Part shown: positions 1 to 7,799 of the stretch, piece after piece
How positions within the stretch are numbered: position 1 is the first letter of the stretch
Layout of the letters: the number at the start of each line of letters is the position of its first letter
Assembly (NCBI RefSeq): GCF_048060115.1
Contig: NZ_JBHMIM010000010.1
Coordinates: 71,635 to 135,634 of the forward strand
Origin: Micromonospora_E sp048060115
Lineage (GTDB): Bacteria > Actinomycetota > Actinomycetes > Mycobacteriales > Micromonosporaceae
DNA length: 64,000 bases
Reading direction: 5' to 3'
Notes under the pieces: model-generated
Database searches by the model: none
What the model was told of the DNA's origin: nothing
What the model saw: only the letters and a program-made list of their open reading frames with translations
Program-made: the position numbers and the translations under genes

Positions 1-13
1 GGTCCGTTGGACG

Positions 14-865
14 ATGCGGGAACATGAGGGCTCGGTTCGCAGCGCCGTCGCCGCCTCGCTGGCGGCCAGCCAGAGCCTGGACGGACTGAATCTGGCCCCG
101 GCCGAGCTCGACCGCGTGATCGAGAATGCGGCGCGGCTGCGTACTGGAAGCCCGGAACTCGGCGCGGTGATCGCCCGCAAGCTACGGACCGGGGTGTTCG
201 AGTCTCGAGAGCTGTGGCGCAACCTGGTGGTCCGGGCAGAGATCTACCGGGTCGACTCGGCCACCTCGAGTGGGCGCAAGTTCGACTACTACGACGTCTA
301 CTTCCAGTTCGGATATCACACGACAAACGTCAGCCGGACCAGGTTCGCCTTCAAGGTGGCACGCTGGCAGGACGAGTACGACCGGTTCCTGCGCGCCGAA
401 GAGATGGGCGCGGTGTGGCGGTTGCCGTCGACCGGCGAGTTCGACGACGACTGGTCTGCGGGATTCGAGCTGCTGGCAGTCAACTTCGGCGGGCAGTCGG
501 TGGAGTTCCAGCGCAACGACGCGGAGCGCGAGTACGTGGCGCACGCCCCGGTCGACGACTTCGCCGACCGGTCCGACGTTTTCGTGCAGTACTCCTTCAA
601 CGCGAAAGTTCTCGCGGACGGCAACCTACTCAGCTTCGAGGTGCCGAAGCCGACGTTCGCGGCAACCTACTCGGTGAGCGTGGCGGTGGACGACGTCGAG
701 CGGGTCCGCGCGCTCGACTTCTTCGGCTCGACCCGGCCGGCCTCGGTCGAGTACGCCCCGAGCCTGCAGACGACCCGCTTCGTCGGGGTCTCCGTCGACG
801 ACTGGATCCTGCCGAAGGCCGGCATGGTGGTGGTCTGGAAACGCCGCCCGGAATCTCACCGGTGA
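14..865 (+). CDS. Hypothetical protein, possibly 5'-truncated by the window edge
   Basis: The frame encodes about 283 residues and I do not recognise a family. The N-terminal 60 residues look helical and alanine-rich. The rest is acidic, rich in Phe/Tyr/Asp, and looks beta-rich, with segments such as YYDVYFQFGYH and WQDEYDRFLRAEEMG. No signal peptide or membrane segment is visible. The frame stays open to the left edge of the window, so the true start may lie outside it. The 3' end overlaps the convergent dehydratase gene by 10 bp. Confidence 0.6.
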   Translation: MREHEGSVRSAVAASLAASQSLDGLNLAPAELDRVIENAARLRTGSPELGAVIARKLRTGVFESRELWRNLVVRAEIYRVDSATSSGRKFDYYDVYFQFGYHTTNVSRTRFAFKVARWQDEYDRFLRAEEMGAVWRLPSTGEFDDDWSAGFELLAVNFGGQSVEFQRNDAEREYVAHAPVDDFADRSDVFVQYSFNAKVLADGNLLSFEVPKPTFAATYSVSVAVDDVERVRALDFFGSTRPASVEYAPSLQTTRFVGVSVDDWILPKAGMVVVWKRRPESHR

Positions 866-1818
866 ACCCAACGGTGATAAGCGTCCAGGTCCACGTTGCC
901 GCCGCAGATGACCGTCACGACGTGACGACCGACGAAACGGTCCCGGTCTTCCAGGACAGCGGCGACGCCGAGGGCGGCGGAGGGCTCGACGACCAGGCCC
1001 GTGTGCTCCAGGAGCAGCCGCATGCCCGCGATGATCGACGCCTCCTGGACGAGAACGGCGTCGTCCGCCACCACCAGCAGATCGCCCAGCACCGCGGCGA
1101 TGGGGTGCCGGCCGGCGACCCCGTCGGCGATGGTGTCGGCCGATTCGGTGCTGACGACCCGGCGCTCATGCCAGGAGCGAGTCATCGCCGGTGCACCCAC
1201 CGGCTGTACGCAGATCGCCTCGACGCCGGGTGCCAGGGTCTTCAGGACGTGTCCGATGCCGGTCGCCATCGCGCCACCGCCCAGGGCGAGCAGCACAGCG
1301 TCGAAGTCGGCGCCGGCACCCGCCAGCTCAAGGCCGATCGTCGCGGCACCCTCGCAGGTCTCGATGTCGAGACTGTCCTCGACCAGTCGAACACCGCGCG
1401 ATCGCGCGATCGCGGCAGCTCGCTCACGGGCCATCTCGAAGTCGCCGTCGACCAGGTCGAGCTCGGCACCGAGCGCGCGGATCCGTTCGAGCTTGGCGGC
1501 AGGCGCCTGCCGTGCTGCCACCACGGTCACGTCGAGGCCACGGCTGCGGCCGGACCAGGCGAGCGCCTGGCCGAGGTTGCCGGCGCTGGCACACACCACA
1601 GCGGTGTGGCCCTGCCCGGTCAGCAGGCTCGCGACGAGCTCGGTGCCCCGGGCCTTGAAGCTGCGGACCGGGTTCGCCGTCTCCAGTTTGATGCTCACCG
1701 TGCAGCCGAGCTCGCGTCCCAGCGCATCGCACCGGTACAGCGGAGTGTCCCGGAACATGGGGTCGATCACGTCGCGGGCCGCACGGATCCGGTCAATATC
1801 GAGGCGGGTCCTGGGCAC
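856..1818 (-). CDS. PLP-dependent threonine/serine dehydratase-like protein
   Basis: This is a fold-type II PLP enzyme of about 320 residues, the size of catabolic threonine/serine ammonia-lyases without an ACT domain. The Schiff-base lysine sits in NPVRSFKARG (Lys55), followed by an ASAGNLGQ substrate loop near residue 80, a glycine-rich phosphate loop LALGGGAMATG near 175 and CGGNVD near the C-terminus. The probable activity is deamination of a small hydroxy-amino acid to a 2-oxo acid; a racemase of the same fold is an alternative. I chose the GTG at 1818 (VPRTRLDIDRIRAA) because this is where homology to the family should begin. The frame is open further upstream, but that stretch lacks family character and runs into the divergent gene. 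Confidence 0.82.
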   Translation of the reverse strand: MPRTRLDIDRIRAARDVIDPMFRDTPLYRCDALGRELGCTVSIKLETANPVRSFKARGTELVASLLTGQGHTAVVCASAGNLGQALAWSGRSRGLDVTVVAARQAPAAKLERIRALGAELDLVDGDFEMARERAAAIARSRGVRLVEDSLDIETCEGAATIGLELAGAGADFDAVLLALGGGAMATGIGHVLKTLAPGVEAICVQPVGAPAMTRSWHERRVVSTESADTIADGVAGRHPIAAVLGDLLVVADDAVLVQEASIIAGMRLLLEHTGLVVEPSAALGVAAVLEDRDRFVGRHVVTVICGGNVDLDAYHRWVHR

Positions 1819-1990
1819 ACTGGCACCGTACCCCCCCGGAAGTGCCGCCTCGGCCAGCGCATCCGTGGCTGCGGCGGTCGCGCCGATAGCAGTCGCCCCG
1901 GGCACCGCGATACAGATAGACGACAGACAATTTACAAATGGGCACCCGAACCGTATCGTCAGCGCATCGGACGGCAGCACGGGGGACTTG

Positions 1991-3604
1991 ATGCCTGACA
2001 AGATCGACTTCAGCATGCCACGGACCAGCCTGGCGGACAGCCACGTACTCACGGCGCAGCGATGGGCCAACGCCACCTACGCCGGCGTGCCGGGATACAT
2101 CAGGTGCCCGGAGGACGGCTACACCGGCTGGCCCACCGTGCTCTCACTGACCCAGGGACTGCAGTACGAACTCGGCATCTCCCCCACGGTCCAGAACTTC
2201 GGTCCCGGCACCTTCAACGCCGTCAGGACGCGCAACAGGCTGCCCGCCGAAGAGACCAACACCAACCTGGTGCGCATCTACAACGCCGCGCTGTGGTGCA
2301 AGGGCTACTGGGCCACGACCAACCAGGCGATCTGGAGCAGCGACTCGGAGACCGCGTTCGGCCAGCTCTACGCCGACGCCGGTCTGTCGTACTCCAACCT
2401 CCAGTCGCGCCGGACGATGTGGCCGCACATAGCCAGGGCGATGCTACGGATGGACCAGTTCCGCCTGGTGCCGCAGGGTGACGCCACCATCAGGCGCATC
2501 CAGCAGCGGCTGAACTCCCGGTACGTGGCCGGCGTCGGCATCCCGGCGATGATCCTGGTGCCGTGCGACGGGATCTACTCCCGGGACGTCCAGCAGGGCT
2601 TCATGATGGCCGTCCAGTACGAGATCGGCCTCCCGCTGAGCGGGATCAACGGCAACTTCGGGCCCGGCACCCAGGCCGCGTTGCGCAGCGTGGGCTCCGG
2701 TCGCCTCACCGGCGACCTGCGTTACCTGTTCCGTTCGGCGTGCTACTTCAACTCACCCACCATGCTGCCGGGCAACCCGCAGGTGCCACTGGACTACCGG
2801 CCGCAAGACATCGACACCGACACCGAGACGGCGACCCACCTGGAGTGGTTGCGGGCCTTCCAGCGGTTCTCGCAACTGCCGGTGACGGCCACCAACGACT
2901 ACGCCACCTGGGCCCAGGCGCTTGTCTCCTGCGGTGATGTGGACCGGCCGGCCACCGGCTGCGACTGCATCACCGAGATCACCGCGGCGCGCGGCGCACA
3001 ACTGATGGCCGCCGGCTACCGGATCGTCGGTCGCTACCTCGACGAGCACCTGCCGCCGACGGACCCGTACTTCCTGGGCAAGGCGCTCAAGCCCGGCGAG
3101 CCGCAGACCATTCTGGACGCCGGCCTGCGGTTCTTCCCGATCTTCCAGTACAACGGCACCGAGCTGGCCAACTTCACCTACACCAAGGGGTACGATCAGG
3201 GCCGCATCGCCCATCTCAAGGCAGTCGAGCACCGTATCCCTGCCGGCACCTGCATCTACTTCGCGGTCGACTTCGACGCGCTGGATATCGACATCGACAG
3301 CGGCGTCAAGCCGTACTTCCGGGGGGTGCAGGCCGCGCTCGCCGACCTCGGCGGCCGGTACCAGTTCGGCGTCTACGGCTCGCGCAACGTGTGCATCCGC
3401 GTGTCACGCGAGGTCGGCGCCCGATGGTCGATGGTCTCCGGCATGTCCTGGGGCTACTCCGGCAATCTCGGCTTCCCGTTGCCGGAGAACTGGTCGTTCA
3501 ACCAGATCCGGGAGTACGCGTTCCAGCCGGGCTGGGGTCTGGACCACAACGTCTGGCGCGACGGAGCCGACCCCGGCGTCTCCGCCCTCGTACCCGGTCT
3601 GTGA
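1991..3604 (+). CDS. DUF1906 (Rv2525c-like) glycoside-hydrolase-like protein with peptidoglycan-binding-like repeats
   Basis: The product is about 537 residues. The C-terminal half (from about residue 320) matches the DUF1906/Rv2525c-like glycoside-hydrolase-like fold: a TIM-barrel start (GCDCITEITAARGAQLMAAG), RIVGRYLD, an acidic strand CIYFAVDFDALD and QFGVYGSRNVC. Upstream are two segments like peptidoglycan-binding repeats, each ending in NFGPGT plus a helix (about residues 45-75 and 195-235). Known relatives are exported cell-wall-associated proteins with presumed glycan-cleaving activity. No classical signal peptide is visible after the ATG at 1991, so export, if any, is by an unrecognised route. 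It is followed after 18 bp by a Tat-type secreted protein, probably co-transcribed. Confidence 0.8.
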   Translation: MPDKIDFSMPRTSLADSHVLTAQRWANATYAGVPGYIRCPEDGYTGWPTVLSLTQGLQYELGISPTVQNFGPGTFNAVRTRNRLPAEETNTNLVRIYNAALWCKGYWATTNQAIWSSDSETAFGQLYADAGLSYSNLQSRRTMWPHIARAMLRMDQFRLVPQGDATIRRIQQRLNSRYVAGVGIPAMILVPCDGIYSRDVQQGFMMAVQYEIGLPLSGINGNFGPGTQAALRSVGSGRLTGDLRYLFRSACYFNSPTMLPGNPQVPLDYRPQDIDTDTETATHLEWLRAFQRFSQLPVTATNDYATWAQALVSCGDVDRPATGCDCITEITAARGAQLMAAGYRIVGRYLDEHLPPTDPYFLGKALKPGEPQTILDAGLRFFPIFQYNGTELANFTYTKGYDQGRIAHLKAVEHRIPAGTCIYFAVDFDALDIDIDSGVKPYFRGVQAALADLGGRYQFGVYGSRNVCIRVSREVGARWSMVSGMSWGYSGNLGFPLPENWSFNQIREYAFQPGWGLDHNVWRDGADPGVSALVPGL

Positions 3605-3622
3605 GCGAGTGAGGAACCCGAG

Positions 3623-4213
3623 ATGATCACCAGACGTAGCCTGCTCGGCGGCGCTGCCAGCGTCGGGGTACTCACCCTGACCCCGTGCGACCCTGCCCGC
3701 GCGGCCGATCGGGGCTGGACCCGCGGCGTCTCCGCCAACGGTTGGCGGATCGACCCGGCCGCCGTCGCCACCCACCGGGTCGAGGGCTCCGCCGCCTCGG
3801 TGGCGCTGCGCAGCGGCCCCGCCGCAGCGGTGCTGCTGCATGTCGCCCGCCGCTGGCACTACGAGATCGCGCCGGTCGACACCGGCGAAGGCGGCGGCAT
3901 CGCCGGTCACCGCACCGACCGGGCCACCGTACGGGCCGACTTCGAGTCCAACTATCTCTCCGGCACCGCCGTCGCGCTGCACCCGACCGCGTACCCGCTG
4001 GGCGGCAGCGAACCGCTGTGGCCACACCAGGAGGCCGTCGTGCGGGAGATCCTCGTCGACTGCGCCGGCACCGTGGTCTGGGGCGGTGACCTGAATCCGG
4101 TCATGGTCTCGCACTTCCACCTCGTCGCCCGCCCCGGTGGCCGGGCCCTGACCCGCGTCGCCGCCCGGCTGAGCCCCGGCACCCACGCCCACGCGGTCGC
4201 CGCCCTGCGCTGA
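3623..4213 (+). CDS. Secreted protein with twin-arginine-type signal, function unknown
   Basis: This 196-residue protein begins MITRRSLLGGAASVGVLTL and ends its leader near PARAAD, which is the pattern of a Tat signal peptide with signal peptidase I cleavage after about residue 27. The mature part is beta-rich with Trp/His-containing strands (RRWHYEIAPVDTGEGGG, HPTAYPLGG) and matches no family I know. It starts 18 bp after the DUF1906 gene, so the two are probably translated from one mRNA and may act together at the cell wall. A GAGG-type ribosome site precedes the ATG. Confidence 0.7.
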   Translation: MITRRSLLGGAASVGVLTLTPCDPARAADRGWTRGVSANGWRIDPAAVATHRVEGSAASVALRSGPAAAVLLHVARRWHYEIAPVDTGEGGGIAGHRTDRATVRADFESNYLSGTAVALHPTAYPLGGSEPLWPHQEAVVREILVDCAGTVVWGGDLNPVMVSHFHLVARPGGRALTRVAARLSPGTHAHAVAALR

Positions 4214-4239
4214 CCGACCCCGACGCGGCGTCAAACACC

Positions 4240-4308
4240 CAAGATCAATGTGAGCGTCAGAGACCCTAAACCTCTGTTTTAGGGTCTCTGACGCTCACAT
4301 TGATCTTG
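4240..4308. repeat. Perfect 31-bp inverted repeat with 7-nt loop
   Basis: Arms 4240-4270 and 4278-4308 are exact reverse complements; the arm begins CAAGATCAATGTGAGC and ends GAGACCCTAAA. The spacer is 7 nt. The element is markedly more AT-rich than the surrounding DNA. It lies 26 bp after the stop of the secreted-protein gene, so it could end transcription, but the stem is unusually long and no clear T-tract follows. That makes an interspersed repeat or a MITE-like element equally possible. No target-site duplication is obvious. Confidence 0.9.
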
Positions 4309-4371
4309 TCTCTGGCGCCGGGCCGGGCCAGCCTCGGTCGGGGTCGGTGTTGATTCCGCTACGGTTGGCCG

Positions 4372-4755
4372 ATGCGGCAACTTGACGATGAGACGGTCCT
4401 GGCGGTTGGCCGGCTGACGTTGGCCGCGACCGAGTTGGAGTATCTCCTCGCCTGGGTCGGCGCTGATCAAGCAGGCGGCGATCCCACCGCGGTCTTCGCC
4501 AAGGCGGGCGAGCCGTTGCGGGCCGCACGCGGGTCGGTCCAGTTCGCCGCCGCCGACCATCGTGACGAGTTCGTCGCATTAGTTGAGGCAGCCGGGGCAT
4601 ACCTGTTGCAGGGCCAGGCGGCCGTGCGCGCGATGTGGTTCGACAATGGCCGGGTCGACGCGGCGACCTTCGACGAGATCTCCGGACTCCTGCTGCGATG
4701 CCGGGACCGGTTGCAGACGCTCCTCAGCGAGTCGCAGCACGCGCCGACCACTTGA
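4372..4755 (+). CDS. Small hypothetical helical protein
   Basis: The 127-residue product looks all-helical and acidic (MRQLDDETVLAVGRL, ATELEYLLAWVGAD, SGLLLRCRDRLQTLL). There is no signal peptide, membrane segment or recognised motif. It lies just after the 31-bp palindrome and its 3' end abuts the decayed end of an Hsp70-like remnant on the other strand, so it may have arrived with a rearrangement. Codon use is GC-rich at third positions, which supports real coding. Confidence 0.6.
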   Translation: MRQLDDETVLAVGRLTLAATELEYLLAWVGADQAGGDPTAVFAKAGEPLRAARGSVQFAAADHRDEFVALVEAAGAYLLQGQAAVRAMWFDNGRVDAATFDEISGLLLRCRDRLQTLLSESQHAPTT

Positions 4756-5063
4756 CCTCCAACTCCCCGGCACCACAGCGCGCGGCCGACGGGCAGGCTG
4801 CCGGGCAGGTGACGACGGCTTCGGTCACCGGCGCGTCGGCGACCCCGGGCGGCCTCGAACGCGACCTGGCCGATGACCGCGCCGATCAGCCGCTGCACCG
4901 TGATCTCGTCCTGGCCGAGCAGCACGACGCCGTCGTCGACGCATCGCTTCGGGTACGGCTCGAAGCGCGACGGATGGGCCTGCGCCAGGTGCAGGGCGTC
5001 CCGGCCGACCGCGACGGTGTGTGAGGTGCCGAAGTCGATGCCGAGCCGGATCAACGCTGTCAC
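4756..5063 (-). pseudogene. N-terminal remnant of an Hsp70/actin-fold ATPase gene
   Basis: From the GTG at 5063 the frame gives LIRLGIDFGTSHTVAV, the phosphate-1 motif that opens Hsp70-like proteins, followed by about 60 plausible residues (QRLIGAVIGQVAFEAA). Homology then continues only in a different frame (VTEAVVTCPA, the Hsp70 VTVPA region near 4800-4850) and is lost near 4760, where the small gene on the other strand begins. A full Hsp70-like gene needs over 1 kb more. I therefore read this as a truncated and frameshifted pseudogene. Confidence 0.7.
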
Positions 5064-5111
5064 ACCAGCCGCTGTAGGGCGAGCGACACAGGCCGACCCG
5101 AGCGCATGGTG

Positions 5112-6019
5112 TCACGTCGCCGGTGCCAGCTCCACCCGGCCAATCAGCTCGCGGACGGCCTCGGCGCGGCCGGTCCCCAGCCCGTGCCGGGTCACGTTGA
5201 CCGCGCCGGCTGCGGCACCGGTACGGACGGCTTCGTCGAGGCTGCCGCCCCGGGCGAGGACCGCCGACACGCCCGCGGTCATCGAGTCGCCGGCGCCGCG
5301 GTGGTCGACCAGTTCCAGTTGGGGCACCCGCACCTCGACCACGTCGTCGTCGATCAACGCCAGTGCCGGCTGATCAACACGGCTTCCGCTCCGTCGGAGC
5401 GCGGCTGGTGTGCGGCGCGGACCAGCGCGTCGACACTGTCGTCGGCCGCCCGACCCGCGTCGATGACCTCCTCGTGGCTGACCTTGAGGAAGGACACCCC
5501 GCCGGCCAGCACCGCCGCCAGCTGCCCGCCGGACAGATCGGCGACCACCTGAGCACCGCTGGCGCGCAGGTCGCTGGCGAGCCGCCGGTACACGTCGTCG
5601 TCGACCACGTCGGGATGCGCCGGGCCGCTGAGCACGGCGACGTCGGCGCGCATTCCCTCGGCCAGGGCGATCCCGTACAGCTCGTCGAGGTCGTGGCGGA
5701 CCAGCGGTGCACCCGGGTTCTCCGCGACCACCTCGCGGCTGCCGTCGGGGCGGTCGTGGACGTACCAGCCGCTGCTGGACTGGCGTGGCACCATTCGCAG
5801 CTCGATGTCCTCGTCGTCGAGGACCTTGCTGAGCACCGCTCCGACCTCGCCGCCGACGGCGGCGCAGAGCACCACCCGGGCACCCAGCGAGGAGATCCTC
5901 CGCGCCTGCCAGATTCCCTGCCCGCCGGCGTGCAGATGCAGTTCGAGTACGTCGGCCTGCTGCTCGATGGTCACCGACAGCACCGGCGCCGGGGCGAACA
6001 CCATCACGTGGTCACTCAT
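5112..6019 (-). pseudogene. PfkB-family sugar kinase, frameshifted (1-phosphofructokinase-like)
   Basis: The first frame (ATG at 6019, MSDHVMVFAPAP) carries the N-terminal signature HAGGQGIWQARRISSLGA and runs to a TGA near 5356. The C-terminal part, with the catalytic DHRGAGDSMTAG motif (anion hole and base Asp), lies in the adjacent frame from about 5370 to 5112. Adding one base near 5370-5376 joins LISR to ALALIDDD and restores a normal protein of about 302 residues. The family phosphorylates sugars or sugar phosphates. It is either a recent pseudogene or an assembly error. It starts 29 bp after the GT4 gene and was probably in its operon. Confidence 0.75.
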
Positions 6020-6048
6020 ACCGCCGGTATTCCCCCGTCCGGGGTGAT

Positions 6049-7197
6049 TCACGCCAGCCGGGAGGACAGCACCGATGCGTTCTCGTGGGCGCGCAGGAAG
6101 CCGGCGACCGCCGCCGACCAGGGGAACAGCTCGGCGCGGCGGCGGGCCGCCAGCCGGCGGGCCGGCACCGGTCGGGCGGCCAGGGCGCAGATGGCGTCGG
6201 CGAACCCGGTGCCGCCGCCGGTGGCGGCCAGGCCGGCGTCGCCGATCACCTCCGGCAGCGCGCTCTCGGCGGCGACCACCACCGGGGTGCCGGCGGCCAA
6301 CGCCTCCAACGCGGCCAGCCCGAACGTCTCGACCGGGCCGGGGGCCACCACCACGTCGGCGCTGGCGAGCAGCCGGGCGATCTCGTCGCGGTCGCCGATG
6401 TAGTCGGCGAAGTGCACGTCGAGGCCGGCGTCGGCGGCCTGAGCGCGCAGCCCGGACTGGCGGGGCCCGGTGCCGACGATCACCCCGGCCGCCGGTACGC
6501 GGCGGCGGCGCAGCTCGGCCAGTGCGGCCAGCACCCGTTCGGGGCATTTCTCGGCGGACAGCCGGGCGCAGTGCAGCACCAGCAGTTCGCCGTTCGGGGC
6601 GTAGCGCTCGCGGACCGCCGGGTCGTGCCGGCCGGGGTGGAACTGGTCGAGGTCGACGCCGAGTGGCACCCGGACCAGGTTGTCCGCGCCGATCCGGGTG
6701 AATTCGCGGGCCGCCCAGCCGGTGGTGCAGACGACCTTGTCGTAGTTGGCGGCGGTGGCGGCGTTGAGTCGGTCGGCGACCGGGTCGGTGAGCCGCGCGG
6801 CGCCGGGCCGGCGACCGAACGGCAGCCGCAGCAGCCCGTCGAGGGTCTCGTGGGAGACCATCAGCGCCGGTACGCCGGCGCGCCGGGCCCATTGGCCGGT
6901 CCAGCGCAGCGTGGTGCGGTCGGAAACCTCGATACGGTCCGGGGCCAGGTCGGCGAGCAGCCGGCGCACCCGGGACCGGGCCAGCAGCACCCGGTAGCCG
7001 CCGGTGCCGGGCACCACCGGGCCCGCGACGGTGATGACCGTTCCTTGTCCGGTCTCCTCGACCGCGTCGGCCGGCCCTGGCGCGATCAGTACCGGGTCGT
7101 GGCCGGCGGCCAGGTACCCGGCGCCGAGTTCCCGAAGTGCCGTCCGTAGCCCGCCGGAGCTGCCGGTGACAAAGTTCGCCAGCCGTACGATCCTCAT
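6049..7197 (-). CDS. GT4-family glycosyltransferase
   Basis: This is a 382-residue GT-B glycosyltransferase. The N-terminal half contains the acceptor-side loop FVTGSSGGLRTAL. The C-terminal donor-binding half has LHCARLSAEKCPE (about 208-220) and the E-x7-E motif of GT4 retaining enzymes, Glu290 and Glu298 in PVETFGLAALEAL. Relatives transfer mannose or glucose to lipid or glycan acceptors, for example actinobacterial mannosyltransferases. The donor and acceptor cannot be deduced here. A PfkB kinase remnant follows on the same strand, which suggests a former sugar-metabolism unit. Confidence 0.85.
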   Translation of the reverse strand: MRIVRLANFVTGSSGGLRTALRELGAGYLAAGHDPVLIAPGPADAVEETGQGTVITVAGPVVPGTGGYRVLLARSRVRRLLADLAPDRIEVSDRTTLRWTGQWARRAGVPALMVSHETLDGLLRLPFGRRPGAARLTDPVADRLNAATAANYDKVVCTTGWAAREFTRIGADNLVRVPLGVDLDQFHPGRHDPAVRERYAPNGELLVLHCARLSAEKCPERVLAALAELRRRRVPAAGVIVGTGPRQSGLRAQAADAGLDVHFADYIGDRDEIARLLASADVVVAPGPVETFGLAALEALAAGTPVVVAAESALPEVIGDAGLAATGGGTGFADAICALAARPVPARRLAARRRAELFPWSAAVAGFLRAHENASVLSSRLA

Positions 7198-7305
7198 GAT
7201 GCCGTCATCATGTCGCGATCATGCGGGCCGACAGCGGGCCGGCAGGACACAGTCTCGTGACGTGTCGGCGAACTGTGGTCGACCGGCAGGTCGGCGCCGG
7301 GGCGT

Positions 7306-7788
7306 TCAGGACCAGCCGTAGCCGGCCCGCAACGCGTGGCACACCTTGTCGAACCGGCCACGGTCCAGGATCGCGCCTTCGCGGCGAATGCTGTCCTCAC
7401 GCATCGTGAGTACCCGGTCCAGCCGGATCCAACTCGGCCGGCCGTCGTTTCCCCAGGTGCCCAGCCCCAGCCAGTGCCGGTCGCCGTCGCGGTCGGACTG
7501 GCTGGACAGCATCAGCCCGTACAAAGTGCGGCTGTGCCGCCCGACGACCAGCACCGGACGGTCCTTGCCCTGGCGCGGGTCGTCCTCGTACGGCACCCAG
7601 GTCCAGACGATCTCGCCGGGGTCGGCGTGCCCGTCGAGCTCCGGGGCGTACGACAGCTGGCGGCGCTGCAGCGCGGCGACCTGACGGGGTCGGGCCGGCT
7701 TCGCCGGTCTCGGGCGCCGTTGAGTTGGGACGCGCTGCCCGGTCAGTCGGCCAACGGTCGCGGTCACGCCCTGCCAGAGTCTGCCCAC
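7306..7788 (-). CDS. PemK/MazF-type toxin-fold protein, no visible antitoxin
   Basis: The 160-residue protein has a basic, Pro/Arg-rich N-terminal extension of about 55 residues, then a PemK/MazF-like barrel starting at DPGEIVWTWVPYEDD (57-70) and continuing with GKDRPVLVVGR (74-84) and WIRLDRVLTM. Members of this fold are typically mRNA interferases of toxin-antitoxin pairs. No small antitoxin gene lies on either side: upstream is the rhamnogalacturonan lyase stop (7800) and downstream is a 108-bp gap. The GTG at 7788 is the first plausible start after the lyase stop. It may have another role or a distant antitoxin. Confidence 0.75.
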   Translation of the reverse strand: MGRLWQGVTATVGRLTGQRVPTQRRPRPAKPARPRQVAALQRRQLSYAPELDGHADPGEIVWTWVPYEDDPRQGKDRPVLVVGRHSRTLYGLMLSSQSDRDGDRHWLGLGTWGNDGRPSWIRLDRVLTMREDSIRREGAILDRGRFDKVCHALRAGYGWS

Positions 7789-7799
7789 GGCGACACAGA

